NCBI RefSeq assembly: GCF_003986935.1
Contig: NZ_RJZE01000001.1
Location: forward strand, 248,001-312,000
Source: Paraburkholderia kururiensis JCM 10599 = LMG 19447
Lineage (GTDB): Bacteria > Pseudomonadota > Gammaproteobacteria > Burkholderiales > Burkholderiaceae
Length of the DNA stretch: 64,000 bases
Reading direction: 5' to 3'
Shown here: positions 17,404 through 26,387 of the stretch, piece by piece
Layout: the number at the start of each line of letters is the position of its first letter
Numbering within the stretch: position 1 is the first letter of the stretch
The notes under the pieces: model-generated
The model's database searches: none
Told to the model about the DNA's origin: nothing
Seen by the model: only the letters and a program-made list of their open reading frames with translations
Position numbers and translations under genes: made by a program

Positions 17404-18864
17404 TCACATCAAACGGCGAATGATGTCGGCGAGTCGGGCAACGAGCGCATCCGCGTGCTGCGGCGCGATCTCCGCGTAGCCGAGCAAAAAGCCGTTGTAG
17501 CGGGCAGCATCCTCCGCGCGAAGGCAAAAGATGCTGAGCGGCGAAACAAGCAGCCCCTGCTCGCGTGCGGCGTCGCTCACGGCAACGTCGTTCACGGGCG
17601 CATCCAGTCGCACGCTCAGGTGCATGCCGCCCGCATCCGCGGACACCGTCACGAGCCCGGCCATATGCCGGCCCATCGCCTCGACCAGCGCCGCGCGCCG
17701 TTGCTGATAGACGCGCCGCATGCGCCGCAAATGCCGCGCATACCGGCCGCTTTCGATGAAATCCGCCAGCGCGAGCTGATCCGCCACGCGCCCTTGGCGC
17801 GCGAGCGAGCCAAGCGCCACGGCCGTGTCCGCGGCAAGCCATGGCGGCACCACCATGAAGGCGATGCGCAGCGCGGGAAACATGGTTTTGCTGAACGTGC
17901 CCAGATAGACCACGGGCGCGTCGGCAACCAGGCCTTGAATAGACGGTAACGGCGGGCCGCTGTGGCGTAACTCGCTGTCGTAGTCGTCCTCGATGATCCA
18001 GGCGCTGTTTGCACGCGCTTGCTCGATGAGCGCGCTGCGCCGTTCAAGGCTCAACACGCTACCCAGCGGATATTGATGCGACGGCGTCAAATAGACGAGA
18101 CGCGGCGGCGTGCGCTGCCAGTCGTCGGGCGTGCTGGCCATGCCGGCTGCGTCCACGGGTATGGGCACGAGTTCGAGCCCGGCCGAGAGAAACGCGACGC
18201 GCGCGCCGTTGTAGCCGGGGTTCTCAATCCATACGCTGTCGCCCACATCGGCCAGCATGCGGGCGCAGAGATCGAGACTGGTCTGCGTGCCGTCTGTCAC
18301 GAACACCTGTTCGGCTGTGCAGCGCACGCCCCGCGAAACGCGCACGTACTGCGCAATGGCACGGCGCAGCGCCGGGTGGCCGGCGCTGTCGCCGTAGCCC
18401 AGATCGCGTGCGTCGGTGTAGCGCCATGCGCGCTCCAGCGCGACGCGCCACTGCGCGAGCGGAAATTCGTCGAGCGCCGGTACCCCGAGCCGAAAGCCGC
18501 TGCTCGCCCCACGGGCGCTACGTCTTGGCGGCAAGGCCAGCACGCGCCGCGATAGCCCCGCGCCCTTTACGTCGTTACGGTCGGCCGGCAGCACAGGGTT
18601 GGCCGCGCCCACGCGATTCACCCACGAGCCATGACGGCTCGCCGTAATGAAACCCTCTTCGTTGAGCCGCTCGTAGGCGTACAGCACCGAGTTGCGCGCA
18701 ATGCCGAGCTGCTCCGCGAGTGCGCGCGTGGACACGAGCTGCGTGCCGCGCCCGATGTCGCCATCCAGAATCGCCTTGCGCAGGCTTTCATACAGCAGGT
18801 CTTGCTGCGTGAGCTTGCGGCCCGCCTGCCGCGCGAAGTTCGACATCAACAAAGCGTAGTCCAC
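17404..18864 (-). CDS. MocR-type regulator (GntR helix-turn-helix fused to aminotransferase domain)
   Basis: A 486-residue protein. An N-terminal GntR winged helix (about 17-85: QQDLLYESLRKAILDGDIGR, then STRALAEQLGIARNSVLYAY) is joined by a linker to a fold-type I aminotransferase domain (from about 120). The PLP lysine is Lys326 in TFSKTMFPALR, and the aspartate in EDDYDSE is typical. Such proteins usually act as PLP-sensing transcription regulators rather than enzymes. The start may be GTG at 18864 or ATG at 18846. Possible targets are the convergent flavoprotein or genes upstream; this is inference. Confidence 0.88.
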   Translation of the reverse strand: MDYALLMSNFARQAGRKLTQQDLLYESLRKAILDGDIGRGTQLVSTRALAEQLGIARNSVLYAYERLNEEGFITASRHGSWVNRVGAANPVLPADRNDVKGAGLSRRVLALPPRRSARGASSGFRLGVPALDEFPLAQWRVALERAWRYTDARDLGYGDSAGHPALRRAIAQYVRVSRGVRCTAEQVFVTDGTQTSLDLCARMLADVGDSVWIENPGYNGARVAFLSAGLELVPIPVDAAGMASTPDDWQRTPPRLVYLTPSHQYPLGSVLSLERRSALIEQARANSAWIIEDDYDSELRHSGPPLPSIQGLVADAPVVYLGTFSKTMFPALRIAFMVVPPWLAADTAVALGSLARQGRVADQLALADFIESGRYARHLRRMRRVYQQRRAALVEAMGRHMAGLVTVSADAGGMHLSVRLDAPVNDVAVSDAAREQGLLVSPLSIFCLRAEDAARYNGFLLGYAEIAPQHADALVARLADIIRRLM

Positions 18865-18993
18865 GCCTGTGGCTCCAGATTTTTCCGTCCATGTGGGACT
18901 AACAATGGTGCCACGATTTTTTTAAGCTGAGTCAGGTCGATGGCGCTTCTTCTTTTTTCGCTGCGACGCGTTCAACCCGGCGAGGCACAGTGC

Positions 18994-19317
18994 ATGGCAA
19001 CTCATCGCGAGACATACGCCCAGAGCGCTGGGCGCACACGGAAGCCCACCCCTTTGCGGCGCGGCGAGCGGCAGACGCGCCCGCGTGGCCTCGCGATGCT
19101 CACGGTGAGCGCCGCTATCGCCGCGACAGCAGCGACGGGCTACTACGCTGTGAAGCCTGTCGAAACGGCGCAAGCGAACTTCGCGGCCTGCGTGAGCGAC
19201 GTCGAACACGAGCAACAGCAGGCTGACGCAACCGTTCGGAAGAAAGAAAGGACGACAGACAACGCGAGCAGCGAACAAAGACTCGCCGCCCTCGCGCAAT
19301 GCACGGCCGCGCAGTGA
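18994..19317 (+). CDS. Small hypothetical protein with one membrane segment
   Basis: A possible 107-residue protein from ATG 18994 (the frame is also open from 18940). The first 32 residues are strongly basic; LAMLTVSAAIAATAATGYYA is a likely membrane or signal segment at about residues 33-52; the remainder is polar and glutamine/glutamate-rich with two cysteines (AACVSD, ALAQC). No family is recognised and the ribosome site is weak. It sits 36 bases upstream of the GNAT gene in the same direction. Confidence 0.4.
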   Translation: MATHRETYAQSAGRTRKPTPLRRGERQTRPRGLAMLTVSAAIAATAATGYYAVKPVETAQANFAACVSDVEHEQQQADATVRKKERTTDNASSEQRLAALAQCTAAQ

Positions 19318-19353
19318 CACCCGACCCACACACAACGAACCCTTCCAGGAGAG

Positions 19354-19821
19354 ATGATCTTGACTGAAGCCCTCACCGTCCGCCCCGTCGTCCCGCAAGA
19401 CTTCGAAGCGTGGTTGCCGCTCTGGGACGGCTACAACCGCTTTTACGGACGCCACGGCAAGACCGCGCTTTCCAGCGAAATTACGCGCGCAACGTGGCTG
19501 CGCTTCTTCGATGGCTACGAGCCCATGCATGCATTCGTGGCGGAGCGCGACGGCCGCCTGCTCGGCCTCGTCCATTACCTCTTCCACCGCAGCACGACGA
19601 TGCTGGGTCCGGTCTGCTACTTGCAGGATCTGTTCACGCTGGAAAGCGAGCGCGGCAAGGGCGTAGGCCGCGCGCTGATTCTCGCGGTGTACGACGCTGC
19701 GAAAGCAGGCGGCTCAGCACGCGTGTACTGGCACACGCACGAAACGAACCACACGGCCATGCGCCTCTACGACAGCGTCGCCGAGAAGCCCGGCTTCGTC
19801 ATGTACCGCAAAGACCTCTAA
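19354..19821 (+). CDS. GNAT-family N-acetyltransferase
   Basis: A 155-residue acetyl-CoA-dependent acyltransferase. The acetyl-CoA-binding loop ESERGKGVGRALILAV lies at about residues 92-107, preceded by the strand CYLQDLFTLE, and the C-terminal motif HETNHTAMRLYDSVAE-type segment is typical of the family. AGGAGAG lies directly before the ATG at 19354. The substrate cannot be predicted. It is convergent with the DUF3501 gene, whose stop is only 9 bases away. Confidence 0.88.
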   Translation: MILTEALTVRPVVPQDFEAWLPLWDGYNRFYGRHGKTALSSEITRATWLRFFDGYEPMHAFVAERDGRLLGLVHYLFHRSTTMLGPVCYLQDLFTLESERGKGVGRALILAVYDAAKAGGSARVYWHTHETNHTAMRLYDSVAEKPGFVMYRKDL

Positions 19822-19830
19822 CGCGAGCGC

Positions 19831-20412
19831 TCAGGCAAGGTCGGCCAGAAGCGAGTCGCGCACCGGAGGTCCGATGGTCTGCGTGGGCACGCGGTAGTTC
19901 GAATGATCGCAGCCGATCTTGAGCGGCGCGCCGGCCTTGAGGCGTGCCTTCAACGCCTCGCTCAATTCGAAGCGCACGAAATGCACCGCCGACGTTTTCT
20001 CGGCGTTCTCGCGTTCCAGGTCTTCGTCTGCGATCGCGTAGACGGGCGGCTCGTCGCCCACCTGAAGAAACACGTGGTCTTCCACGCCGATCAGCCGCGC
20101 CAACGCAGCGCGGCGTTCTATCTCGTTCTCGTACTCGATCTGCAAGGTCGCCTTGAGATTGCTGCCATCCGGCACAAGCGGAACGTAGGCATCGAGTTCG
20201 CCTTGAATGCCGTCCTCATCGAAAATCTTCTCGATGTGCAGCATTTCCTGAATCTGGTAGCGAATGGTGAACTCGTCTTCGAACAGGAACGTGAGGTGAT
20301 TACCCAGCGTGACAGTGCGGCGCTTCTTGTGCTCGATCACATCGCCGCGCATGGCGTGGCGCACCTTGGCGTAGGCCTCCAGCGTCAGGAGCGACTCTCT
20401 TGCAATAGTCAT
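19831..20412 (-). CDS. DUF3501 family protein
   Basis: A 193-residue soluble protein matching the DUF3501 family as I recall it (TIARESLLTLEAYAKVR; HKKRRTVTLGNHLTFLFED; YQIQEMLHIEKIFDEDGIQ). Function is unestablished. It is the third gene of an operon with a rubrerythrin and a two-cluster Fe-S oxidoreductase, an arrangement that recurs in proteobacteria and suggests a role in peroxide or redox handling. The ATG at 20412 lies 38 bases after the oxidoreductase stop; the apparent 5' extension to 21069 is a shadow of that gene. Confidence 0.82.
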   Translation of the reverse strand: MTIARESLLTLEAYAKVRHAMRGDVIEHKKRRTVTLGNHLTFLFEDEFTIRYQIQEMLHIEKIFDEDGIQGELDAYVPLVPDGSNLKATLQIEYENEIERRAALARLIGVEDHVFLQVGDEPPVYAIADEDLERENAEKTSAVHFVRFELSEALKARLKAGAPLKIGCDHSNYRVPTQTIGPPVRDSLLADLA

Positions 20413-20450
20413 CGAATGCCCTCTGTGTCGAACGTGAATGGTGAGCGCGC

Positions 20451-21791
20451 TCAGATTCCGTACGCCCGACGCAGCAGCGTGAGCGGATGCGCAAGCTGCG
20501 CCTTGTCCGGCAGCCTGTTTTCCTCGATACCCTGCGCGATGTGATGCCCGGCGAGCGCGCAGTCGGACGCAATGTAGTCGGTCTCGGGCTGCGCCATCGC
20601 CTTGAAGACAGGCGTGCCGATCTTCATGGACATCGCGTGAAACTCCTTCTTCACGCCGAACGTGCCCGCATGCCCCGAGCAGCGCTCCACGACGTCTACC
20701 TTCGTATCGGGCACGAGCGCGAGCATGTCGAAGGTCTTGCGGCCGATGTTCTGCACGCGGCCATGGCACGGCACGTGATACGAGACCTTGCCGAGCGGCG
20801 TCTTGAAGTCGGTCTTGAGCAGCCCGTCGCGATGGCGTGAGACGAAGTACTCGAACGGGTCCCAGAACGCTTCGCTTACAGCGAGCACGTCTTCTTCGCC
20901 GGGGAACATCAGCGGCAACTCGTGCTTGTACATGAGCACGCAGCTCGGAATGGCGCCCATCAGCGCATAGCCTTGGCGCGCGTATTTCGCGAGCACCGGC
21001 ATGTTCTTGTCCTTCTTCGCGGCCACGCCTTCCAGGTTGCCTTGTTCGAGCAACGGCATGCCGCAGCATGCTTCGCTGGATACCAGCACGTACGGAATCT
21101 CGTTGTGATCGAGCACGGCGAGCAGATCGTGGCCAATGCCCGGCTCGTTGAAATTGACGTAGCAGGTCGCGTAGATGGCCACCTTGCCCGGCGTGCGTTC
21201 GCCGTCCTGCACGCGCGTCGCCGTGGCGGGGCGTGCGGCGCTGCGGAACTTGCGCGGCGCGAAGTCGGGCAGCCAGGCTTTGCGATCCACGCCCAGCGCC
21301 TCTTCCATGACACCGCGCGCAGCCGGCGTGTGGTTCACCGCGTTCACGGCTTGCGTCACGATGGGAATGCCGGCGAAGTGCCCGAGTGCATCGGTGTTCG
21401 AGAGCACCTTATCGCGCAGCTTCACTTCACCGCGCCGGTACGCAATGGCCTTGGCGCGCAGCATCAGGTGCGGAAAATCCACGTTCCATTGATGCGGCGG
21501 CACGTAGGGGCACTTCGTCATGTAGCAGAGGTCGCACAGGTAGCACTGGTCGACCACGCTGCCGAACGATTTCGGATCGACATCGTGTGCCTCGCCTGCG
21601 TCTGTGGCGTCCACCAGATCGAACAGCGTCGGAAAGGCGCCGCACAGCGATACGCAGCGGCGGCACCCGGCGCATATGTCGAATACGCGCGCCAGTTCCT
21701 TGTCGAGCAGCGCCTCGTCGTAGAACGCCTCGTTTCGCCAGTCGAGCGGATGACGCGTCGGCGCTTCAAGGCTGCCTTCCTTGTGGGGCAT
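20451..21791 (-). CDS. Heterodisulfide-reductase/GlpC-like Fe-S oxidoreductase
   Basis: A 446-residue protein. Two [4Fe-4S] motifs lie near the N-terminus (CAGCRRCVSLC at about 40-50 and CYLCDLCYMTKCP at about 84-96). The C-terminal half has a cysteine-rich CCG-type domain (EACCGMPLLEQG) and a second degenerate copy (ERCSGHAGTFG). This layout matches GlpC/HdrB-like electron-transfer proteins. It probably passes electrons to or from the rubrerythrin encoded upstream. GGAGACGTC precedes the ATG at 21791; the in-frame opening to 21848 is less likely. Confidence 0.88.
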   Translation of the reverse strand: MPHKEGSLEAPTRHPLDWRNEAFYDEALLDKELARVFDICAGCRRCVSLCGAFPTLFDLVDATDAGEAHDVDPKSFGSVVDQCYLCDLCYMTKCPYVPPHQWNVDFPHLMLRAKAIAYRRGEVKLRDKVLSNTDALGHFAGIPIVTQAVNAVNHTPAARGVMEEALGVDRKAWLPDFAPRKFRSAARPATATRVQDGERTPGKVAIYATCYVNFNEPGIGHDLLAVLDHNEIPYVLVSSEACCGMPLLEQGNLEGVAAKKDKNMPVLAKYARQGYALMGAIPSCVLMYKHELPLMFPGEEDVLAVSEAFWDPFEYFVSRHRDGLLKTDFKTPLGKVSYHVPCHGRVQNIGRKTFDMLALVPDTKVDVVERCSGHAGTFGVKKEFHAMSMKIGTPVFKAMAQPETDYIASDCALAGHHIAQGIEENRLPDKAQLAHPLTLLRRAYGI

Positions 21792-21945
21792 GACGTCTCC
21801 TGTTCTAGTTATGGAGGCTCGTGTTTTCGTGCGCCGCCTCGCGTGCATTCAGCGCGCGCAACAGCGCCTCGTCCGCTCGCAAAGAGCACGGACGAGGCGC
21901 GGCAGCAGTCGTTCTGCCGTGCAATATGCGCGACGCCTTGCGGTC

Positions 21946-22368
21946 TCAGTCCGCGAGCGCTTCGAGCGCCTTCGCGTAGCGGTTGGCGTGACTGCGTTCG
22001 GCCTTCGCGAGCGTTTCGAACCAGTTCGCGATTTCGTCGAAGCCTTCTTCGCGCGCGGTCTTCGCCATGCCAGGATACATGTCGGTGTATTCGTGCGTTT
22101 CGCCCGCAATGGCGGACTGCAGGTTCAGCCGCGACGAGCCGAAGGGCAGCCCCGTCGCCGGGTCGCCCACCGCTTCCAGATATTCGAGATGGCCGTGCGC
22201 GTGGCCGGTTTCGCCCTCCGCCGTGGACCGGAACAGCGCGGCCACGTCGTTCTGGCCTTCAACGTCGGCCTTCGCTGCGAAATACAGGTAGCGGCGGTTC
22301 GCCTGCGATTCTCCGGCAAACGCCTGCTTCAGGTTGTCCTCCGTCTTCGAGCCCTTGAGCTGTGCCAT
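21946..22368 (-). CDS. Rubrerythrin-family diiron protein (no rubredoxin domain)
   Basis: A 140-residue four-helix-bundle ferritin-like protein. Diiron ligands are visible as EGETGH and AERSH (two ExxH motifs) and the glutamates in [12 protein letters not shown] and AIAGETHEY. It lacks the C-terminal rubredoxin domain of classical rubrerythrins, so it needs an external electron donor, plausibly the Fe-S protein encoded 154 bases downstream. It would reduce hydrogen peroxide in the cytoplasm. AAGGAGGCAC gives a strong ribosome site for the ATG at 22368. First gene of the three-gene operon. Confidence 0.9.
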   Translation of the reverse strand: MAQLKGSKTEDNLKQAFAGESQANRRYLYFAAKADVEGQNDVAALFRSTAEGETGHAHGHLEYLEAVGDPATGLPFGSSRLNLQSAIAGETHEYTDMYPGMAKTAREEGFDEIANWFETLAKAERSHANRYAKALEALAD

Positions 22369-22644
22369 CTGTGCCTCCTTCCAGTCTGTATTGGGGGACG
22401 GCGCGCGGCTCGCCACGAACAGGCGCTTTTGCGCACCGTGCCTTTTAATCTAGAAGTTGCGCCTCGCGTTCCCAATTGTGTTTTTCAATCCCGCCGATAG
22501 CTGGAACACCATTTGCACGCTCACGTCGCTCAGTCGTGTGTGCTGTAGCGCAGCAACAAGCGCCGTCGCGGCAGCCTTGAATAACGCTTTCGCTGTCATA
22601 GACTGGTAAGTCTCACTGCCTTTCCTCCCTCGCACGGAACTGCC

Positions 22645-23004
22645 ATGCGCCTGACCATTCTGATCAACGGTTCCGATCCGACCGTTAATCACGACTACGC
22701 TGTGCTATGGCTCGACACCGACGAGCACCGGTGGTCGCGAGAATCACATCAAGGGATCGATCTTCCCGAATGGGGCGAGTTGCGTGACGCCGGCGACGTC
22801 ACTGCGCTGTGCGCCCCGAGCGTTGCAGAACCGCTGTGCACGCTGCGCGGGCTGCACGTGGACCGCAAGCAACGCATCAGCGCCACACAGGGCGACGCCG
22901 CGTGGTCGTCGGCCGGCGCGCGTGCGCAGATGACAGGCTACTGGCGGTTGCAAGCGGTAGACCGGCAGCACGTGCTGGCCGAACACCGCATCTTTGGCGA
23001 TTAG
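22645..23004 (+). CDS. DUF3564-like small protein
   Basis: A 119-residue protein resembling the DUF3564 family known mainly from Burkholderia (MRLTILINGSDPTVNHDYAV; LWLDTDEHRWSRESHQGID). It has no signal peptide, membrane segment or catalytic motif that I can identify. Divergent from the rubrerythrin operon and followed by a good terminator, so it is a single-gene unit. The family assignment is from memory. Confidence 0.7.
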   Translation: MRLTILINGSDPTVNHDYAVLWLDTDEHRWSRESHQGIDLPEWGELRDAGDVTALCAPSVAEPLCTLRGLHVDRKQRISATQGDAAWSSAGARAQMTGYWRLQAVDRQHVLAEHRIFGD

Positions 23005-23067
23005 TCTTCCTCTTGCGGTTGCCCTCCCGTTTTTTTGCGACGCCTGCGCGTCGGGGAAAACGCGTAC

Positions 23068-23084
23068 CTTAAGCGCTTCTTAAG
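23068..23084. promoter_or_regulatory. Paired CTTAAG palindromes upstream of terminator
   Basis: CTTAAGCGCTTCTTAAG consists of two CTTAAG sites separated by GCGCTT minus one shared base pattern, an unusual AT-containing dyad in high-GC DNA. It lies between the DUF3564-like gene and the terminator; no function is assigned. Confidence 0.25.
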
Positions 23085-23122
23085 TCTGGCCGCTTAGAGT
23101 GGCGCCGTAGTCCACGCATTCA

Positions 23123-23148
23123 GGCCGCCGCAAGGCGGCCCTTTTTTT
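23123..23148 (+). terminator. Rho-independent terminator after the DUF3564-like gene
   Basis: A 7-bp GC stem (GGCCGCC with GGCGGCC) and GCAA loop, followed by C and seven T. It lies 118 bases after the stop and just before the convergent DUF1479 gene's end. Confidence 0.85.
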
Positions 23149-23154
23149 GCGCTG

Positions 23155-24411
23155 TCACTCCACGCCCATTTGCGCCTTGCCCAGCGTCGAGAGGTCGTCC
23201 AGCGTCGCGCGTCCCACGAAGTCGGTTTCGAAATGGTCGGCCGGAAAGTCGGGCGGGCTCTCGCCCTTCATGAACGCCGGCAACTGGCGCTTCAGGTACG
23301 CGTCGTTCTTCGCGCAGGCCGGCGCGGACGCAATGTACATGACGTTGCTGTAGCCCTTGCCGCGATGTGCGTCTTCCACGGCATGCACCACGTCGCTGTG
23401 CCAGAACACGGTGTCGCCCGGTCGCATGAGCGGGATGGACGACAGCGCCCGGAACAGCGGCGCGTGCCATTGGGGCTTGATCGAGAGCGCGCGGCCCGGC
23501 ATTGCACCGCACAAATCGTCGTCGGCTACGTCGTCCTGAAGTGCGCGCGACAAGATGTAGACCATCGCGTTTGCGATAGGTACCAGTTGCAGCGTGCCGT
23601 CGCCTGGACCCTGCTGCGTGAGCGCGGTCCAGCCCTGAAAGGTGCGGAACATCGAGCACACTGCAGGCGACGGCACTTCGCGTACCTCCGTGCGATACGC
23701 GCCATCGAAGGGGTCGTAACGGCGCCAGTTTCCATCGAAGACGTGCCGATAGACCTTGCGAAAATTACTCTCGATCCAGCGCTCGACAGACCCGCCATCG
23801 CAATGCGCCGAAAGCCCCAGCGATTCCGAGCCCGGCGGCCGGCGCCGCAGCCGGTCGGCATAAACGGGAACGCGTTCGGGATCGAAATGCACGCGCCCTT
23901 CGCTTTGCGCGCGCCATAGCCGGTTCAGGAACACGCGCGCCGTGGTGAGCGCCGGCGACTGCCGCGCCATGACCTGCGGCTTCGACCAATAGACGCCGTA
24001 AATCTGCGGCTTGCTCGACGCGAGGTTGCCGAAATAGCGGTCTTCGGCTCGATGCTGCAGGCGCTCGTCCAGACGGTTGCGCTCCACGTACCGCGCGATC
24101 TCGTCGTCCCACTGCTCGACGAGCCTGGCGTCGAACACGCCTCGAATCACGCACGCGCCGCGCGACTTCACGCGCGCAGTCTGCTCGTCGCGCACGCGGC
24201 CCGCGGCAATGTCCGCGAAATCGATCTCCGGAATCACGGCCTCGCCGGCTGCACGTTGGACCTCGATTGCATTCGCCTCGCGGATCATTTCCGCCTCAAC
24301 CTCGGCGAACACCTCGCGGTAGTTCGGCAGGGCCGCCTTCAATTCGCGTTTGGCTTCGCGGATGGCGGCCGGCAGGTCGTCGATGCTCAGGGGCGTCGTC
24401 ACGGACGTCAT
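23155..24411 (-). CDS. DUF1479 (YbiU-like) putative 2-oxoglutarate/Fe(II) oxygenase family protein
   Basis: A 418-residue protein of the DUF1479 family, cupin-fold relatives of Fe(II)/2-oxoglutarate oxygenases. Candidate metal ligands are the histidine of SLGLSAHCDGGSVERW with the aspartate two residues on, and the histidine of GDTVFWHSDVVHAVEDAH. The N-terminus (SIDDLPAAIREAKRELKAAL) and GACVIRGVFD are typical. AAGGAGACAACC supports the ATG at 24411 over the earlier in-frame starts. It is divergent from an AraC regulator 103 bases away that may control it. Substrate unknown. Confidence 0.83.
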   Translation of the reverse strand: MTSVTTPLSIDDLPAAIREAKRELKAALPNYREVFAEVEAEMIREANAIEVQRAAGEAVIPEIDFADIAAGRVRDEQTARVKSRGACVIRGVFDARLVEQWDDEIARYVERNRLDERLQHRAEDRYFGNLASSKPQIYGVYWSKPQVMARQSPALTTARVFLNRLWRAQSEGRVHFDPERVPVYADRLRRRPPGSESLGLSAHCDGGSVERWIESNFRKVYRHVFDGNWRRYDPFDGAYRTEVREVPSPAVCSMFRTFQGWTALTQQGPGDGTLQLVPIANAMVYILSRALQDDVADDDLCGAMPGRALSIKPQWHAPLFRALSSIPLMRPGDTVFWHSDVVHAVEDAHRGKGYSNVMYIASAPACAKNDAYLKRQLPAFMKGESPPDFPADHFETDFVGRATLDDLSTLGKAQMGVE

Positions 24412-24514
24412 GGTTGTCTCCTTCATGAATCTCGTTGAGATGGGTGCGACGAGCATAGGCGCCGCACGGCGCGGGCGGTGATACGATCCGGCCAATGACT
24501 TTGCGGATTCAGAC

Positions 24515-25489
24515 ATGAAACCGGCCTACGAACGCGTGGATTTCGGCGAGCATTGTTCGATTCGGGTCTATCACCGGCGCCTGCCGAAGATTCCCTTCGA
24601 ATGGCACCACCATCCCGAGTACGAGCTGACGCTCACGATGAACAGCCGCGGCAAGCGCTACATCGGCGACAGCGTGAGCGAATACGGCGCAGACGACCTC
24701 GTGCTCGTGCCGCCGGATCTGCCGCATACGTGGGCGTCGAATCGGTCCATCGATGCCTCGCTGCCGCAGGTCGCCATCGTGATCTGGTTCGACGGCGACT
24801 GGGCGCGGCGCATGGCCGACTGCTGCCGCGAATACGAGCCGCTGCGTCGCCTGCTGCGTCGCTCGGCAAGCGGCCTCGCCTTCGCGAGCAACGCTGCCGC
24901 CGCCATGCGTGAACGCCTCGATGCGCTGCTTTCGACTGATGCGCGCACACGCCTCGCCGCTACGCTCGACGTGCTCTGTCTGCTTGCGGATGCCGATGGC
25001 GAGCCGCTCGCGTCACCGCATGCGTTTGCGTCGTCGCAAGCGTCCGGTCGAGCAGGCATGCCGAGCGGCCACGAGCCCGAACGCATTAATCGTGTGCTCG
25101 CATTGATCGACGCAAGATTCGCCGAGCCGTTGCGGCTCGGCGAATTGAGCGCGGCGGCCAGCCTCTCGGAGCGGTCGCTTAACCGCTGGTTCGTGCAGCA
25201 CCTGGGCGAGAGCGTGGGCCGCTACGTCACGCGCGTGCGAATCGGACACGCAGCCCGCATGCTCGCCGACACGTCGCTGCCCGTTTCGGTCATTGCGTTG
25301 CGCTCAGGCTTTCCCAACGTCTCTCACTTCAACCGCCAGTTCAAATCGATGAAGGGCACCACGCCCGCCTCGTGGCGAAGTCAGTTTGCGAGCGGCAAAA
25401 CAGCGGCTGCAGCGACAGTCGATCTCACCGAACGCTCGCCGTCATTGCAACGGCGCAAGTCGCGATCAAGCGCAACGAAGCGCGCCTGA
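24515..25489 (+). CDS. AraC-family transcriptional regulator
   Basis: A 324-residue regulator with an N-terminal cupin-like sensing domain (PFEWHHHPEYELTLTMNSRG, then DDLVLVPPDLPHTW) and a C-terminal double helix-turn-helix at about residues 190-290 (LGELSAAASLSERSLNRWFV; PVSVIALRSGFPNVSHFNRQ; FKSMKGTTPASWR). The final 35 residues are a polar tail. Divergent from the DUF1479 gene, its probable target. No ligand is evident. Confidence 0.88.
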   Translation: MKPAYERVDFGEHCSIRVYHRRLPKIPFEWHHHPEYELTLTMNSRGKRYIGDSVSEYGADDLVLVPPDLPHTWASNRSIDASLPQVAIVIWFDGDWARRMADCCREYEPLRRLLRRSASGLAFASNAAAAMRERLDALLSTDARTRLAATLDVLCLLADADGEPLASPHAFASSQASGRAGMPSGHEPERINRVLALIDARFAEPLRLGELSAAASLSERSLNRWFVQHLGESVGRYVTRVRIGHAARMLADTSLPVSVIALRSGFPNVSHFNRQFKSMKGTTPASWRSQFASGKTAAAATVDLTERSPSLQRRKSRSSATKRA

Positions 25490-25622
25490 ACAGCGATGCG
25501 CGGGCGTGTCGAAGAGCCCTTCCAGCGCCTCGCCGCATGCAAACGAAACAGACCGTTTCAGCGCGCTGCGCAGCCAATGATCGCCGTTATACTTGCGGCC
25601 CCGTTCATCGATACTGCCACTC

Positions 25623-26387
25623 ATGAAGAAGCTGCTCGCCTGCCTGCTGCTCTCCATTGCGGCTCACGCCGCTGCCTCGCCCTCCGCTTCGTCCTCACCC
25701 TGCACGCAGTTCGTTCCCGAAGGTCAGTTCCCGCGGCTCACCAATCCGAAGATGGAGCCAAGAACACGGCTCTTGTGCTACTCGGATTTCGTCGTGCTGC
25801 ACTCCGGTATCACGCACGGGCCGCTCTGGTCCGCAGAACATCTCACGCGCGAGCACATTGCCGACGCGCAGGACATGACGCGCACCAACCGCTTCTTCGA
25901 AGACGACCGCCTGCCTGCCGGCGAAGGCGCCACGCTTGCCGACTATAAGCGCAGCGGCTTCGACCGCGGTCACATGAGCCCCGCCGGCAACCGCTGGAAT
26001 CCGCAGGCAATGGCAGAATCGTTCTCGCTCGCCAACATCGTGCCGCAGAACCGGCAGAACAACGAACGGCTGTGGGCGCGCATCGAATCGACGGTGCGCA
26101 AGCTCGCGAGCCGCTATGGCGAAGCGTACGTGGTCACAGGTCCGCTCTTCACGGGCGCGCAGTTGCAGACTATTGGCCCGTCGCGCGTCTTCGTACCCAC
26201 CGAGTTGTTCAAGGTGGTGTACCTGCCGTCGCGCGACATGGCCTTCGCCATCGTGACGCAGAACGTGGCAACGAACCGCTACGAGATTCGCTCCGTACAC
26301 GATATTGAAGCGGCGAGCGGCATCCGGTTTCCTGGCATTCCGGAGAATCTGAAGGACCAACGTCCGGGAGGACTCAAAGGTGTTTAA
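25623..26387 (+). CDS. Secreted DNA/RNA non-specific endonuclease (NUC1 family)
   Basis: A 254-residue exported nuclease. MKKLLACLLLSIAAHAAA is a signal peptide. The active-site motif DRGHMSPAGNRWN contains the catalytic His117, and NIVPQNRQNNERLWARIES carries the metal-binding asparagine. YVVTGPLF and PTELFKVVYLP are further family blocks. It would degrade DNA and RNA in the periplasm or outside the cell, with Mg. I chose the ATG at 25623 at the signal peptide; 25593 adds ten residues. Its stop overlaps the GTG of the next small gene by 8 bases. Confidence 0.92.
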   Translation: MKKLLACLLLSIAAHAAASPSASSSPCTQFVPEGQFPRLTNPKMEPRTRLLCYSDFVVLHSGITHGPLWSAEHLTREHIADAQDMTRTNRFFEDDRLPAGEGATLADYKRSGFDRGHMSPAGNRWNPQAMAESFSLANIVPQNRQNNERLWARIESTVRKLASRYGEAYVVTGPLFTGAQLQTIGPSRVFVPTELFKVVYLPSRDMAFAIVTQNVATNRYEIRSVHDIEAASGIRFPGIPENLKDQRPGGLKGV

